The notes under the pieces are model-generated. The model made no database searches, had not been told where the DNA came from, and saw only the letters and a list, made by a program, of their open reading frames with translations. A DNA stretch of 64,000 nt from Psychroserpens sp. (GTDB taxonomy: Bacteria > Bacteroidota > Bacteroidia > Flavobacteriales > Flavobacteriaceae): contig JAEPNY010000002.1 in the NCBI GenBank assembly GCA_017643165.1, forward strand, positions 993,016 to 1,057,015, in the 5' to 3' direction. Position numbers and translations under genes: made by a program. This document shows positions 16,957 through 26,115 of this stretch, piece after piece (positions within the stretch are counted from its first letter, which is position 1; the number at the start of each line of letters is the position of its first letter).

Positions 16957-18609
16957 TTAATTGAGTAATTGTTTAGCATGCTCAAGTGCTGAATTTGAAA
17001 CATCTACTCCACCCAACATCTGAGCAATTTCAACAATGCGATCTTCATGAGACAATTGTGTTAATTGCGTTTGGGTTTCATTATTAATATCGGATTTATA
17101 GACTTTATAATGTGTATCTCCTTTAGCCGCTATTTGTGGTAGATGCGTTATCGTAAATACTTGCATTGATTTACTCATATCTTGCATTATACTACCCATT
17201 TTGTTCGATATTTCTCCTGAAACACCTGTATCTATTTCGTCAAACATTATGGTCGGAAGCTGTGTATATCGCGATAAAATTGATTTTATGGCTAACATGA
17301 TTCGTGATAACTCACCACCTGAAGCTGCCTTTTTGAGCTCATTAAATTTTCCACCTTTATTCGCAGAGAATAAGAATTCTAATCGATCTGTTCCATTAGT
17401 TAAAAACGATTCGGAAGGGTAAAGCTTCACATCAAACTTTGCGTTAGGCATTCCAAGCGTGGCAAGAATTTCCTCTAGTTGATCCGTGAGTTTATTGAGC
17501 ACATCGTGTCTATTCTTGCTGATTTTATCTGACAATGACTTTAGTTTAGAATTGAGATGCGCTATAGATTGCTCCTTTTCTAATATCATCGCATCTAAGC
17601 TTTCAGTATCTGAGACTTTTGATTCTAAATCTTCTTGTATTTGTAAGAGTTCGTTTGTGTTTGCAGCGGTATGCTTCTGCATCAAATTATGAAGCGTTTG
17701 CAACTTAGTATTCACTACTTCGAGACGCATCGGGTCGGCATCTAAATTTGATTCGAGCAGTTCTATCTCTGCAATTAAGTCGTTTAATTCAATAACGGCA
17801 CTATTCACGCGTTCAAACAATTCATTATATGATGCTCCAAATGCTGATATGCGAGATAGATGTTGTTTTATATCTGTTAATCCAGATAGTACGCCAATGT
17901 CTTCATTTGCTAAACGTTGATATGAATTTGACAATCCGTCTTTAATTTCTTCAACATTATTGAGTGTTTCGTATTCACGCTCTAAATCTTCTAATTCACC
18001 ATCTTTAATATTCGCATCAGTCAACTCATTCAAAAGAAAACGGTTATAATCAAGCTCTTTTAATGCCTCCGTTTTTTGATCTTTTAGTTTATTGAGTTCA
18101 TTATGTGCCAATTTAAATTCTGACAATACAGCTTCATACTTGATAAGTGTCTCGCTATTATTCGCAAGTGCATCAATAATCTGAAATTGAAAGTCATCAT
18201 TGGTTAGTTGTAAGGTTTGATGCTGTGAGTGTATATCAAGCAAGCTTTTCCCAAGCAACTGCAAACTATCTAGCTTTACTGGCGTATCGTTTACAAATGC
18301 GCGTGATTTTCCTGAAGGCAAGATTTCACGTCTAATAATAGTGATGGGCTCGTAATCCAAATCCTCTTCATTGAATAAGGGTTTCAAGTTATAATTGGCG
18401 ATATCAAAAGTAGCTTCAACAATACATTTTTTAGAAGAATCTTTTACATTAGTCAGGTCGGCACGCTTTCCAAGCACTAATGATAAACCACCAAGTAAGA
18501 TTGATTTTCCTGCACCAGTTTCACCAGTAATAATGGTCAATCCATTACCAAAACTAACGTTTAATTCGTCGATTAATGCATAGTTTTTTATGGTTAATTG
18601 TGATAGCAT
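16957..18609 (-). CDS. recN: DNA repair protein RecN
   Basis: RecN is an SMC-like ATPase that acts on double-strand breaks. The N-terminal half has MLSQLTIKNYALIDEL and the Walker A GETGAGKS (near residues 29-36). A long coiled-coil middle region (about 160-370) follows. The C-terminal half has the ABC signature SGGELSRIMLA and the Walker B region PTIMFDEIDTGVSGE. The length of 550 is normal. Divergent spacing of 58 bases separates it from the PorD-like gene upstream on the same strand. Confidence 0.96.
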   Translation of the reverse strand: MLSQLTIKNYALIDELNVSFGNGLTIITGETGAGKSILLGGLSLVLGKRADLTNVKDSSKKCIVEATFDIANYNLKPLFNEEDLDYEPITIIRREILPSGKSRAFVNDTPVKLDSLQLLGKSLLDIHSQHQTLQLTNDDFQFQIIDALANNSETLIKYEAVLSEFKLAHNELNKLKDQKTEALKELDYNRFLLNELTDANIKDGELEDLEREYETLNNVEEIKDGLSNSYQRLANEDIGVLSGLTDIKQHLSRISAFGASYNELFERVNSAVIELNDLIAEIELLESNLDADPMRLEVVNTKLQTLHNLMQKHTAANTNELLQIQEDLESKVSDTESLDAMILEKEQSIAHLNSKLKSLSDKISKNRHDVLNKLTDQLEEILATLGMPNAKFDVKLYPSESFLTNGTDRLEFLFSANKGGKFNELKKAASGGELSRIMLAIKSILSRYTQLPTIMFDEIDTGVSGEISNKMGSIMQDMSKSMQVFTITHLPQIAAKGDTHYKVYKSDINNETQTQLTQLSHEDRIVEIAQMLGGVDVSNSALEHAKQLLN

Positions 18610-18667
18610 AGATTAAACTGAAATATCTGATGAAATTACAGAAATTAACCGAGATAATGTATTAGGC

Positions 18668-19555
18668 TTAGTAATTTATTTTACGCCATTTTGACGAATG
18701 CATTGGCGCAATTTTGGTAAGTGTGGAAACCAAATCTGCAATATTCACAGAAGGTCCGCCACTAAAGATTTGTTGTATCTCGTCAGACTTTGCGTCGAAA
18801 AATGTTCGCAGTAAAAAAGAATTAGGACGTCTACTATTCATTCTACGCAGTGTCTCAATTGATTCGGCAATTACTTGTTTACCTTTCTTAGGATCTTCAC
18901 TCATTTGATCCAATCCATTGCGATGGTAATCATACAGCACATTTCTAAATTCCTTGAATGTTGGCGATAATATATTATCAATTAATATGAAACGTGTTTG
19001 TTGTCCGTCTTCCAACTTCCAACCTTTCCCAGTATTTTGTTGTGAATAATTTAAAATCGTTTGAGCTTGTTTAAAATAATCAAGACCTCCACCTTGTTCG
19101 AAAGAATCAGCATCCAACCCTAACATCATGAATATATGAAATGTGATTACAGAGACTAAGTTAGATTCAAACTGATTTTCGTTGTAGACAAAATTCTGAA
19201 ATTGCAAGTATTGAAACGTAAAGTCTTTATCGTTAAAGTTATAGATTGGCGTATTATAGGTAGATCCATAAACTGGACGACTGCTCGTAATTTGAATAGA
19301 ACAATCAAACAAATCATTGTTATAGCCGTTTACGGTGATGATCATACCACAATCAATGCGCTCCTGAGTCTTGAACGATTTTGAAGTCCATTGCGTGTTA
19401 TTAATAAATTCATTGAGTTGACGCTCAAGAGTTTGAAATACCTGAAGGTTTTCATTACCTGTCAATTGTGCATTGACAACCACATTGCAATTAAGCTCTT
19501 GTGTTATCCCACTAAATGATGTAATTAAAGCTAATATAAATAGATACTTACGCAT
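18668..19555 (-). CDS. porD: DUF4835 family protein, PorD-like T9SS component
   Basis: The 295-residue protein has a signal peptide (residues 1-18, ending SGITQ) and then ELNCNVVVNAQLTGNENLQVFQTLE, the characteristic start of DUF4835. This family includes PorD, required for the type IX secretion system in Porphyromonas. The mature part has no membrane segment, so it is periplasmic or outer-membrane associated. Its presence agrees with the four proteins with T9SS sorting domains in this window. It overlaps coaBC by 8 bases, a pairing seen in other Flavobacteria. Family assignment is firm; the T9SS role is by family only. Confidence 0.75.
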   Translation of the reverse strand: MRKYLFILALITSFSGITQELNCNVVVNAQLTGNENLQVFQTLERQLNEFINNTQWTSKSFKTQERIDCGMIITVNGYNNDLFDCSIQITSSRPVYGSTYNTPIYNFNDKDFTFQYLQFQNFVYNENQFESNLVSVITFHIFMMLGLDADSFEQGGGLDYFKQAQTILNYSQQNTGKGWKLEDGQQTRFILIDNILSPTFKEFRNVLYDYHRNGLDQMSEDPKKGKQVIAESIETLRRMNSRRPNSFLLRTFFDAKSDEIQQIFSGGPSVNIADLVSTLTKIAPMHSSKWRKINY

Positions 19556-20759
19556 TCTTTTGTTTTAATATTTGTTGCATCAAATCTTCTGCAACTTCAG
19601 ATTTAGATTTTAACTCATGTTCAATTATCTCATGAGCGACTGTTATAAAAGTAACTTTATTTGTCGAACCACCAAAACCAGCACCTTTGTCTTGTAAAGA
19701 ATTAAGGACGATCAGGTCTAAATTTTTTGATTTTAATTTGCCTTTGGCATTTTCCAATTCGTTATTCGTTTCCAAGGCAAAACCTACCAAGAACTGCTTA
19801 GATTTTTGTTCTCCAAGCGATTTCAATATATCTGTTGTCTTTTCTAATTCTATGGTAAACGTTGATTCCTTCTTCTTTATTTTGGTATCCGAAACTTTTT
19901 TCGGTCTGTAATCGGCGACCGCTGCCGACAAAATAGCTATATCTGTAGCTTGAAAATACTGATGAACGGCTTCATACATGTCTTGGGCACTTGTAACCTT
20001 AACCAGTTGCACCAGACTATGATCTAAAATCTCATGTGTCGGGCCAGAAACTAATACAACCTCAGCTCCTAAATTAGCTGCTGCTTTTGCTATTTCGAAT
20101 CCCATCTTACCACTAGAGTGGTTACCTATAAATCGAACAGGATCAATAGCTTCGTAAGTAGGTCCTGCCGTTAATAAAACCTTTTGACCTTTTAGTGGTA
20201 ATTGATCGAGAATATGTTGTTCTATAAAATGAACAATATCTTCAGGCTCTGCCATACGTCCTTCACCAACCAATCCACTAGCCAATTCTCCTGAAGTGGC
20301 TGGAATCATAACATTTCCGAAGGATTGTAGCTTATCAAATGAGGTTGTGGTTGTGGGATGTTTATACATATCCAAATCCATTGCTGGTGCGAAATATACA
20401 GGACATTTAGCCGACAAATAAGTTGCTAATAATAAATTATCACTTGTGCCATTCGCCATTTTAGACATGGTGTTAGCAGTGGCAGGTGCGACTAAAAAAA
20501 GATCAGCCCACAATCCTAGTTCTACATGATTGTTCCACATGGCATTATCATCTTCCTCATCAAAAAAAGAAGACAAAACCGGATTTTTGGATAATGTTGA
20601 TAGTGTTAAAGGCGTAATAAAGTCTTTTGCCGCAGGTGTCATGACAACCTGTACATTAGCGCCCTTTTTAATGAATAATCTAACTAAACTAGCAGTCTTA
20701 TAAGCGGCTATACCAGCAGTAATGCCTAAAAGTATATTTTTGCCGCTTAATATTGACAT
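19548..20759 (-). CDS. coaBC: Bifunctional phosphopantothenoylcysteine decarboxylase / phosphopantothenate-cysteine ligase
   Basis: The protein joins two steps of coenzyme A synthesis. The N-terminal flavoprotein decarboxylase (CoaC, about 1-185) has GKNILLGITAGIAAYK, APATANTMSKMANG and PAMDLDMY. The C-terminal CTP-dependent ligase (CoaB, about 190-400) has KVLLTAGPTYEAIDPVRFIGNHSSGKMG and SAAVADYRPK. At 403 residues it has the expected full length. With coaE at 7.9 kb the window holds two CoA synthesis genes in separate operons. It starts 7 bases after rpoZ. Confidence 0.97.
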   Translation of the reverse strand: MSILSGKNILLGITAGIAAYKTASLVRLFIKKGANVQVVMTPAAKDFITPLTLSTLSKNPVLSSFFDEEDDNAMWNNHVELGLWADLFLVAPATANTMSKMANGTSDNLLLATYLSAKCPVYFAPAMDLDMYKHPTTTTSFDKLQSFGNVMIPATSGELASGLVGEGRMAEPEDIVHFIEQHILDQLPLKGQKVLLTAGPTYEAIDPVRFIGNHSSGKMGFEIAKAAANLGAEVVLVSGPTHEILDHSLVQLVKVTSAQDMYEAVHQYFQATDIAILSAAVADYRPKKVSDTKIKKKESTFTIELEKTTDILKSLGEQKSKQFLVGFALETNNELENAKGKLKSKNLDLIVLNSLQDKGAGFGGSTNKVTFITVAHEIIEHELKSKSEVAEDLMQQILKQKNA

Positions 20760-20766
20760 CTTAATA

Positions 20767-21102
20767 TTATTCCTTGACGTTTTCGTCGTCAGTGTTTCTG
20801 TAGTATATTTTATCGTCTAACCACTCTTGTACTGCTAATGCATGTGGTTTAGGTAATTTTTCGTAGAATTTAGATACTTCGATCTGTTCTTTGTTTTCGA
20901 AGATTTCTTCTAGACTATCATTATAAGTAGCAAACTCTTCTAATTTGTCAACCAATTCACGTCTAATGTCTGTGTTGATCTGTTCAGCTCTTTTCGATAT
21001 TACAGAAATTGCCTCATAAATATTATTAGTTGGCTCATCGATGACATTTCTATCATAAGTTTCTGTTGTTACAGGAGCATTGGTCTTTTTTAAATCCATC
21101 AT
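20767..21102 (-). CDS. rpoZ: RNA polymerase omega subunit
   Basis: This 111-residue protein matches the Bacteroidetes form of omega: MDLKKTNAPVTTETYDRNVID, then NIYEAISVISKRAEQINTDIRRELVDKL, and a C-terminal acidic tail. Omega helps assemble the beta' subunit. The start is either of two adjacent ATG codons; the second gives the usual MDLKK. It lies between bamD and coaBC with gaps of 5 and 7 bases, the conserved order of this region in the family. Confidence 0.9.
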   Translation of the reverse strand: MMDLKKTNAPVTTETYDRNVIDEPTNNIYEAISVISKRAEQINTDIRRELVDKLEEFATYNDSLEEIFENKEQIEVSKFYEKLPKPHALAVQEWLDDKIYYRNTDDENVKE

Positions 21103-21107
21103 TTATT

Positions 21108-21926
21108 TTATTTGCTTTGTGTATTATATTGTTGCATCGCAACGGTCATCTCCTCATTCATTTTATTTGCCTGTTCAGTAAACTCAGAATTTGGATAAAA
21201 CTTTGTAAAACTCTTAAAGTAGTTAATTGCGGTATTTAGACGCTCTTCTTTTTTAGCATCTATACTATTGATTCCTAATTTATAAGCTGAATCTAAACGA
21301 TAAAACATGGCCTGTTCTCTAAAACTAGTACCAGGAAAATCAGCCAAAAAGTTATCGAAAGCTTTAATTGCTGCTATATAATCTGAAGACTCAAAATAGG
21401 CAATGCTATTATATTGCTTTGCAATTTCAAACGCTTTTCGCTCTAATTTATAATCCAGTTCATTAATCAATGTGTTCGCTTGCGGTAAATATTCAGATTC
21501 TGGATATTTATTTACAAATAGCTGTAATTTCTGAAGCGCTTCAACCGTTTCATGTTGTTCTTTACTGTAAACAGGAGAAAGATAATAAAAACTCTTTGCC
21601 GCTAGAAAAGCTGCTTCTTGAACTTTTTCACTATTTGGATATAATCTCTCAAACTGATCTAGCTTATACGCTGCCTCAATGTAGCTTCGCATCTCAAAAA
21701 ACGTCTTTGCATACATGTACGACAGTTTCTCTGCTTGCGGCTTACCTCTGTAATTCGGCTCAATCTGCTTAAACAATCTATTGGCCTTAGACCACTTACC
21801 TGCTTCATACAACTCGGTTCCTAAATTGAATTTCACGCCGATATCTTCGGAACGCAACGCTTTTTGAAATTCACTACAAGAGCTTACTACCAAGAGGATG
21901 AATACGATATAAACTAATTTCTTCAT
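21108..21926 (-). CDS. bamD: Outer membrane protein assembly factor BamD
   Basis: A lipoprotein signal (MKKLVYIVFILLVVSSCSEF, with the lipid-modified cysteine in SSC) precedes a series of TPR-like helical repeats, as in BamD, which works with BamA in folding outer-membrane proteins. I start at the ATG at 21926, which gives a normal lipoprotein signal; an in-frame ATG 30 bases upstream adds MRNFAFCFLF, which has no support. A promoter-like element at 21944-21951 also favours the shorter form. The protein has 272 residues. Confidence 0.9.
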   Translation of the reverse strand: MKKLVYIVFILLVVSSCSEFQKALRSEDIGVKFNLGTELYEAGKWSKANRLFKQIEPNYRGKPQAEKLSYMYAKTFFEMRSYIEAAYKLDQFERLYPNSEKVQEAAFLAAKSFYYLSPVYSKEQHETVEALQKLQLFVNKYPESEYLPQANTLINELDYKLERKAFEIAKQYNSIAYFESSDYIAAIKAFDNFLADFPGTSFREQAMFYRLDSAYKLGINSIDAKKEERLNTAINYFKSFTKFYPNSEFTEQANKMNEEMTVAMQQYNTQSK

Positions 21927-21943
21927 AAATAAAAAACAGAATG

Positions 21944-21951
21944 CAAAATTA
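21944..21951 (-). promoter_or_regulatory. Candidate -7 element of the bamD-rpoZ-coaBC operon
   Basis: The minus strand reads TAATTTTG (TAnnTTTG). A TTTG lies 24 bases upstream (21979-21976), somewhat far for a -33 box. The position would place the transcript start just before the ATG at 21926. Confidence 0.4.
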
Positions 21952-22046
21952 CGCAATTCTAACGGATTATAAAAACAAATATTTTAGGCTAAAATAAGAG
22001 ATGTTTCTAGTAATCAGAACGGATTAGCTATTATTTAACGTTTCGT

Positions 22047-22928
22047 CTAATTATTAAGTTTATCAAGGGCTAGGCGAATCTTATTTTTTAAATCATCTGT
22101 TGCTTCCACTAAAGGTAATCTTACATCAGATCTAGATAGGTTTAACGCTTCTAACACGGCTTTAATACCTGCTGGATTATTTTCAGAGAATATTAATGAT
22201 GTCATATCCATCAAATCAAAATGGATTTTATAGGCCTCTTTTGCTTTTCCCTCCAAACCTAATTTGATCATCTTAGTGAATTGTTTCGGGAGTGCTTGTC
22301 CTAAAACAGAGATTACACCTGCACCTCCAGCCAAAACAACTCCTAAAACAAGATCGTCATCGCCTGAAATAACTAAAAAATCTTCTGGTTTATCACGTAA
22401 TAAATTTAAATACTGATGTACATTATTACCGGCTTCTTTAACTGCAATGATATTATCAAAATCTCGTGCTAAGCGTAATGTAGTCTCTGGCAACATATTT
22501 GAAGATGTTCGGCCAGGGACATTATATAAAATAATATCAATTGGAGAGGCTTCCGCTATTGCCTTAAAATGCTGATAAATTCCTTCTTGCGTAGGCTTAC
22601 TATAATAAGGTGACACAGATAACAACGCATCTATTTGCGATAGATCTGTGGCATTGATCTCATCAATAATAGTTGCCGTATTATTTCCGCCTATACCTAA
22701 AACCAAAGGCACGCGGGCATTCGTTGCACGAATTATGGTTTGAATGATGTCCTTTTTTTCTTGCTTCGTAATGGTAACACTTTCGCCTGTGGTTCCGCTG
22801 ATTACGATATAATTGGTGCCGTTTTCAATATTATAGTCAACCAGATTTGATAAGGCTTCATGATCTACACTTCCATCTTCATTAAATGGTGTAATAATGG
22901 CCACACCTGTTCCATAAAATTTTGTCAT
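22047..22928 (-). CDS. dapA: 4-hydroxy-tetrahydrodipicolinate synthase
   Basis: DapA condenses pyruvate with aspartate semialdehyde, the first step committed to lysine and diaminopimelate. The Schiff-base lysine is K164 in IIAVKEAGN; Y135 is in ILYNVPGRT, and the pyruvate-binding GTTGES is at 45-50. The length of 293 residues is usual. It shares one base with the upstream DUF6913 gene (TAATG-like overlap), so they are coupled. dapF of the same pathway is at 47.4 kb. Confidence 0.96.
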   Translation of the reverse strand: MTKFYGTGVAIITPFNEDGSVDHEALSNLVDYNIENGTNYIVISGTTGESVTITKQEKKDIIQTIIRATNARVPLVLGIGGNNTATIIDEINATDLSQIDALLSVSPYYSKPTQEGIYQHFKAIAEASPIDIILYNVPGRTSSNMLPETTLRLARDFDNIIAVKEAGNNVHQYLNLLRDKPEDFLVISGDDDLVLGVVLAGGAGVISVLGQALPKQFTKMIKLGLEGKAKEAYKIHFDLMDMTSLIFSENNPAGIKAVLEALNLSRSDVRLPLVEATDDLKNKIRLALDKLNN

Positions 22929-23446
22929 TATAATTTATTTAAAACCGTTAAATATTTTTTTAATTCATTTTTGAATGTCGAAAATTGCGACACTTTCAAA
23001 TCAATAATAAGATCATACAAACGCTTATCATGGTTTGTTAATCCCACTTTGAAATTGGCCTTTGATACCGCAGTTATCAAATTCAATTCCATATGTTTTT
23101 CTTGATAATAGCTTATTAATACGTCAAATTCTGTATCAATAAAGGTTTGTAAGTCGATACTATTGATCTTTCCTTTCCATCCAAAATCTTTTGGATTAAA
23201 AAACGTGTCCCATAAATTGTTGACGTCTTTTGGATCCTCTACAAATCCAATAATCTTTGTTTTAGCTTCATGAAGCCCCAAAGCCTTAAAAAATGCTCTA
23301 AATGCATCGAAATCAGAAAACTCATTCATATTCAAAATAACACCAACACTCTTCATCTGTGTACCACGTACAGCAACCCGACGTGCATTTAATAAATTGT
23401 TAATGTATTTTTGATTTGATTTTTCTTTAAATGCCTTTAAAATCAT
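22928..23446 (-). CDS. DUF6913 family protein
   Basis: This 172-residue protein begins MILKAFKEKSNQKYINNLLN and is basic and soluble, with no signal peptide or membrane segment. It contains VGVILNMNEFSDFDAFRAFFKALGL and later INSIDLQTFIDTEFDVLISYY. I know this type only as a Flavobacteriia family of unknown function that is regularly linked to dapA. It is the first gene of the dapA operon here. The DUF name is from memory and should be taken as probable. Confidence 0.7.
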   Translation of the reverse strand: MILKAFKEKSNQKYINNLLNARRVAVRGTQMKSVGVILNMNEFSDFDAFRAFFKALGLHEAKTKIIGFVEDPKDVNNLWDTFFNPKDFGWKGKINSIDLQTFIDTEFDVLISYYQEKHMELNLITAVSKANFKVGLTNHDKRLYDLIIDLKVSQFSTFKNELKKYLTVLNKL

Positions 23447-23464
23447 TTATCTTTAACCTTTGTA

Positions 23465-23472
23465 CAAATTTA
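23465..23472 (-). promoter_or_regulatory. Candidate -7 element of the DUF6913-dapA operon
   Basis: The minus strand reads TAAATTTG, matching TAnnTTTG, 19 bases before the DUF6913 start. A TTTG occurs 27 bases upstream, outside the preferred distance. Confidence 0.4.
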
Positions 23473-23516
23473 GAAAAAAGGCAGGTACTAAAACCTAAAC
23501 AAATCATAATTAATCT

Positions 23517-24275
23517 ATGAATTATAAACAGATCATCCTCGTCTTTGCCCTTCTAATATTAAGCTCATGTTCAAAGGTGTTTTACACCAGTAAAATAGAA
23601 GGCAAACAGATAAAGGTTAGCGATAGCTTAGCTATTGATCAGGAGATTGAACAGTTTATCAAACCCTATAGATCGCATTTGAATGCAACCCTAGATAGTG
23701 TTTTAGCTTATTCTGTTGACACCTATTCGAAACGCGATGGCGAGTTTAATACAGCTATCGGAAACATGATGGCCGATGCAGTTTATGAACACGCCAATAA
23801 GGTATTCAATAAGCGTACTGGAAAAAATATCGACTTTGTTCTCTTAAATCATGGAGGTATACGATCGATCATTTCTAAAGGTGATATTACGATTCGTACA
23901 GCATATGAGGTGATGCCTTTCGAAAATTCTGTGGTCGTGGCTAATCTACCTGGTGCAAATGTGAGAGACTTACTTACCTATTTATCCAAAGCCAAACGAG
24001 CGCATCCCATTTCGAAACTAAATATTATTCTTGATAAAGAAGGGAATGTTGAATCAGCAACTATAGCTGGAGAGGCGATTGATTTTAATAAATCATATTA
24101 CGTCGCAACTAATGATTATCTCTATAATGGCGGTGATCGTATGACATTCTTTCAACCAAATGACGGACTCGAAGTTTTAGACTATAAAATTAGGAATGTA
24201 TTAATTGATCATTTTATTCAGATCGATACACTTAATCCTGTAATTGATAATCGTTTTATCCAATTAAAAGACTAA
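23517..24275 (+). CDS. 5'-nucleotidase C-terminal domain lipoprotein
   Basis: The 252-residue protein has a lipoprotein signal (LLILSSCSK) and then only the C-terminal substrate-binding domain of the UshA/5'-nucleotidase family. Visible blocks are NTAIGNMMADAVYEHAN, LNHGGIRS, GDITIRTAYEVMPFENSVV and YYVATNDYLYNGGD. The N-terminal metallophosphatase half is missing, but it is encoded by the next gene, 2 bases downstream. The pair should together form a periplasmic or surface nucleotidase that releases phosphate and nucleosides. The lipid anchor suggests attachment to a membrane. Confidence 0.93.
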   Translation: MNYKQIILVFALLILSSCSKVFYTSKIEGKQIKVSDSLAIDQEIEQFIKPYRSHLNATLDSVLAYSVDTYSKRDGEFNTAIGNMMADAVYEHANKVFNKRTGKNIDFVLLNHGGIRSIISKGDITIRTAYEVMPFENSVVVANLPGANVRDLLTYLSKAKRAHPISKLNIILDKEGNVESATIAGEAIDFNKSYYVATNDYLYNGGDRMTFFQPNDGLEVLDYKIRNVLIDHFIQIDTLNPVIDNRFIQLKD

Positions 24276-24277
24276 TT

Positions 24278-25189
24278 ATGAAAAGAAGAGAATTCATACA
24301 ACAGACAGCAGCTGCATCAGCATTAATTGGATTAAGTGGTATGGGATTGACCTCATTTACATCTCAAACCAAGAAGATTACTATTTTACATACGAACGAC
24401 GTACATAGTCATATTGATCCTTTCGGACCCGAAGATGGACGAAATCCTAATCAAGGAGGAGTTGCCAGACGTGCAAGTTTAATCAAAGCAATTAGAGCTG
24501 AAAATCCGAACACCTTATTACTCGATGCAGGTGATATCTTTCAAGGCACACCTTATTTCAATTATTATGGCGGAGAACTGGAGTTTAAACTAATGAGTAT
24601 GCTCAAATACGATGTAGCGACCATTGGAAATCATGATTTTGATAATGGAATTGACGGACTTTACGCACAACTTCCTCATGCTAAATTTGACTTTGTTTCA
24701 TCGAATTACGATTTCTCAAATACCATAATGGATACGCATGTAAAACCGTATCGAGTGATAATTAAAGATGGCATCAAAATTGGAATTTTCGGCTTGGGAA
24801 TTCGCCTGGAAGGTCTTGTTGATAAGAAAATGTATAAAGAAACAGTCTACCGAGACCCAATTGAAACTTGTCAAGAAATGACTCGAATCCTTAAGCAAGA
24901 TGAAAAATGTGACCTCATTATTTGTTTATCACATTTGGGCTATTATTACAGAAATGTACCAGAGCGTATATCAGATTTAAATGTTGCTAAAGCTACCAAG
25001 GATATAGATCTTATTATTGGTGGACATACGCATACCTTCTTAGATAAGCCTACTGTGGTAAAAAACTTGGATAACGAGAACATGCTCGTCAACCAGGTTG
25101 GTTGTTATGGCATTAACTTAGGCCGAATTGACTTCTATTTCGACGCTAACAAGAATAAAGCCGCGAATGGAACTTCAATTGTTGTCTAA
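24278..25189 (+). CDS. Metallophosphatase (5'-nucleotidase N-terminal half), Tat-type signal
   Basis: This 303-residue protein carries MKRREFIQQTAAASALIG, a twin-arginine-like signal peptide. The calcineurin-type metallophosphatase follows, with metal-binding motifs ILHTNDVHSHID (D and H), LLLDAGDIFQGTPYF, TIGNHDFDNG (the G-N-H-D/E block) and GGHTHTF near the end. It lacks the C-terminal nucleotidase domain, which the upstream gene supplies. A Tat signal implies folding and metal loading in the cytosol before export. It ends directly against the convergent gene at 25190. Confidence 0.93.
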   Translation: MKRREFIQQTAAASALIGLSGMGLTSFTSQTKKITILHTNDVHSHIDPFGPEDGRNPNQGGVARRASLIKAIRAENPNTLLLDAGDIFQGTPYFNYYGGELEFKLMSMLKYDVATIGNHDFDNGIDGLYAQLPHAKFDFVSSNYDFSNTIMDTHVKPYRVIIKDGIKIGIFGLGIRLEGLVDKKMYKETVYRDPIETCQEMTRILKQDEKCDLIICLSHLGYYYRNVPERISDLNVAKATKDIDLIIGGHTHTFLDKPTVVKNLDNENMLVNQVGCYGINLGRIDFYFDANKNKAANGTSIVV

Positions 25190-25966
25190 TTAAAAATTAA
25201 CACGAATTTGACGTAATGCTTCCGTCGTTGGAATGAAATATTCTGAAAATTTTATACGCTCTTCCGAGTTGATCATTGTGTGGTGATCGTAGACATATTT
25301 GTATAACAAGAACAGCCCAGTAATATGGAGTATACTTTCAAATAATTCGAATATCCAATAATAGACATATAACTGACAAATGTAATTCAATACATCAGCA
25401 AAGACTAAACTGAACACCATCAGAAGAAATGTTATCGACTGCGCTGTTTCTCTGCTTAAATAAACCGCAAATGCAAAAAATGTTATAGCAATTAATGTGA
25501 TACCATGACAGACGTAAAGAAACAGATTAAAATCATCAACAAAATTTTCCTTAGCAACACCATACAGGGCATACAAGAAGTAAGAATTAAGCAAGAGTAC
25601 TAAAATGAGATATACAGAAACTAATCCGTCAAATTTTAGCTTTTTTAGTTTACCAAATAGTACAAAAATTAATAAGGCATAAGCGCAAATGTAAGCCGCC
25701 TTTGACAATTTCAAAGCAACTTCTCCGAACTCAAATACAGAGAACGCATCTCCAATAAAGAACACGAGAAAGGTCACTAAAAATACATTAGCCATCTTAT
25801 TCAGTTGGCAATAAAAGAATGTTAATAATATCGTAACCGTGATTAACTTCGTAATCTTAGGATAGACCGAATAATCAAAAAAATAAGAAATACAGTTGCC
25901 TAATAACAAGACAACAAGCACTATTACTAATGCCAAATTAGGCTTTAATTTTTGAATGCTTTGCAT
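25190..25966 (-). CDS. Multi-pass membrane protein, function unknown
   Basis: After a short basic N terminus (MQSIQKLKPN) the protein has about seven or eight hydrophobic helices over 258 residues and a cytosolic tail ending TEALRQIRVNF. It vaguely resembles the YhhN-type seven- to eight-helix proteins, but I cannot show a motif. I choose the ATG at 25966 rather than the one at 26017, because a good promoter (-7 TATATTTG) lies between them. A second protein of similar size and layout is encoded at 26.5-27.2 kb on the same strand, beyond a DoxX gene. Confidence 0.75.
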   Translation of the reverse strand: MQSIQKLKPNLALVIVLVVLLLGNCISYFFDYSVYPKITKLITVTILLTFFYCQLNKMANVFLVTFLVFFIGDAFSVFEFGEVALKLSKAAYICAYALLIFVLFGKLKKLKFDGLVSVYLILVLLLNSYFLYALYGVAKENFVDDFNLFLYVCHGITLIAITFFAFAVYLSRETAQSITFLLMVFSLVFADVLNYICQLYVYYWIFELFESILHITGLFLLYKYVYDHHTMINSEERIKFSEYFIPTTEALRQIRVNF

Positions 25967-25989
25967 TGCACATTTAGATTTGGGTAGGT

Positions 25990-26017
25990 CAAATATACTA
26001 AAAATTATGTATTTCAA
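25990..26017 (-). promoter_or_regulatory. Promoter of the membrane protein gene at 25190
   Basis: On the minus strand TTG (26017-26015) is followed after 17 bases by TATATTTG (25997-25990). This fits the Bacteroidetes promoter form with a slightly short spacer. It puts the transcript start near 25983, inside the longer reading frame, and so supports the start codon at 25966. Confidence 0.5.
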
Positions 26018-26115
26018 CGTGTTTTTTAAACATTTTATCGATATTTTTAATTTTTTATCTTCTTTTCGGTAGGTTCGAGTTACTTAAACGTCTAAAGATC
26101 AAAACCGAACAAACA

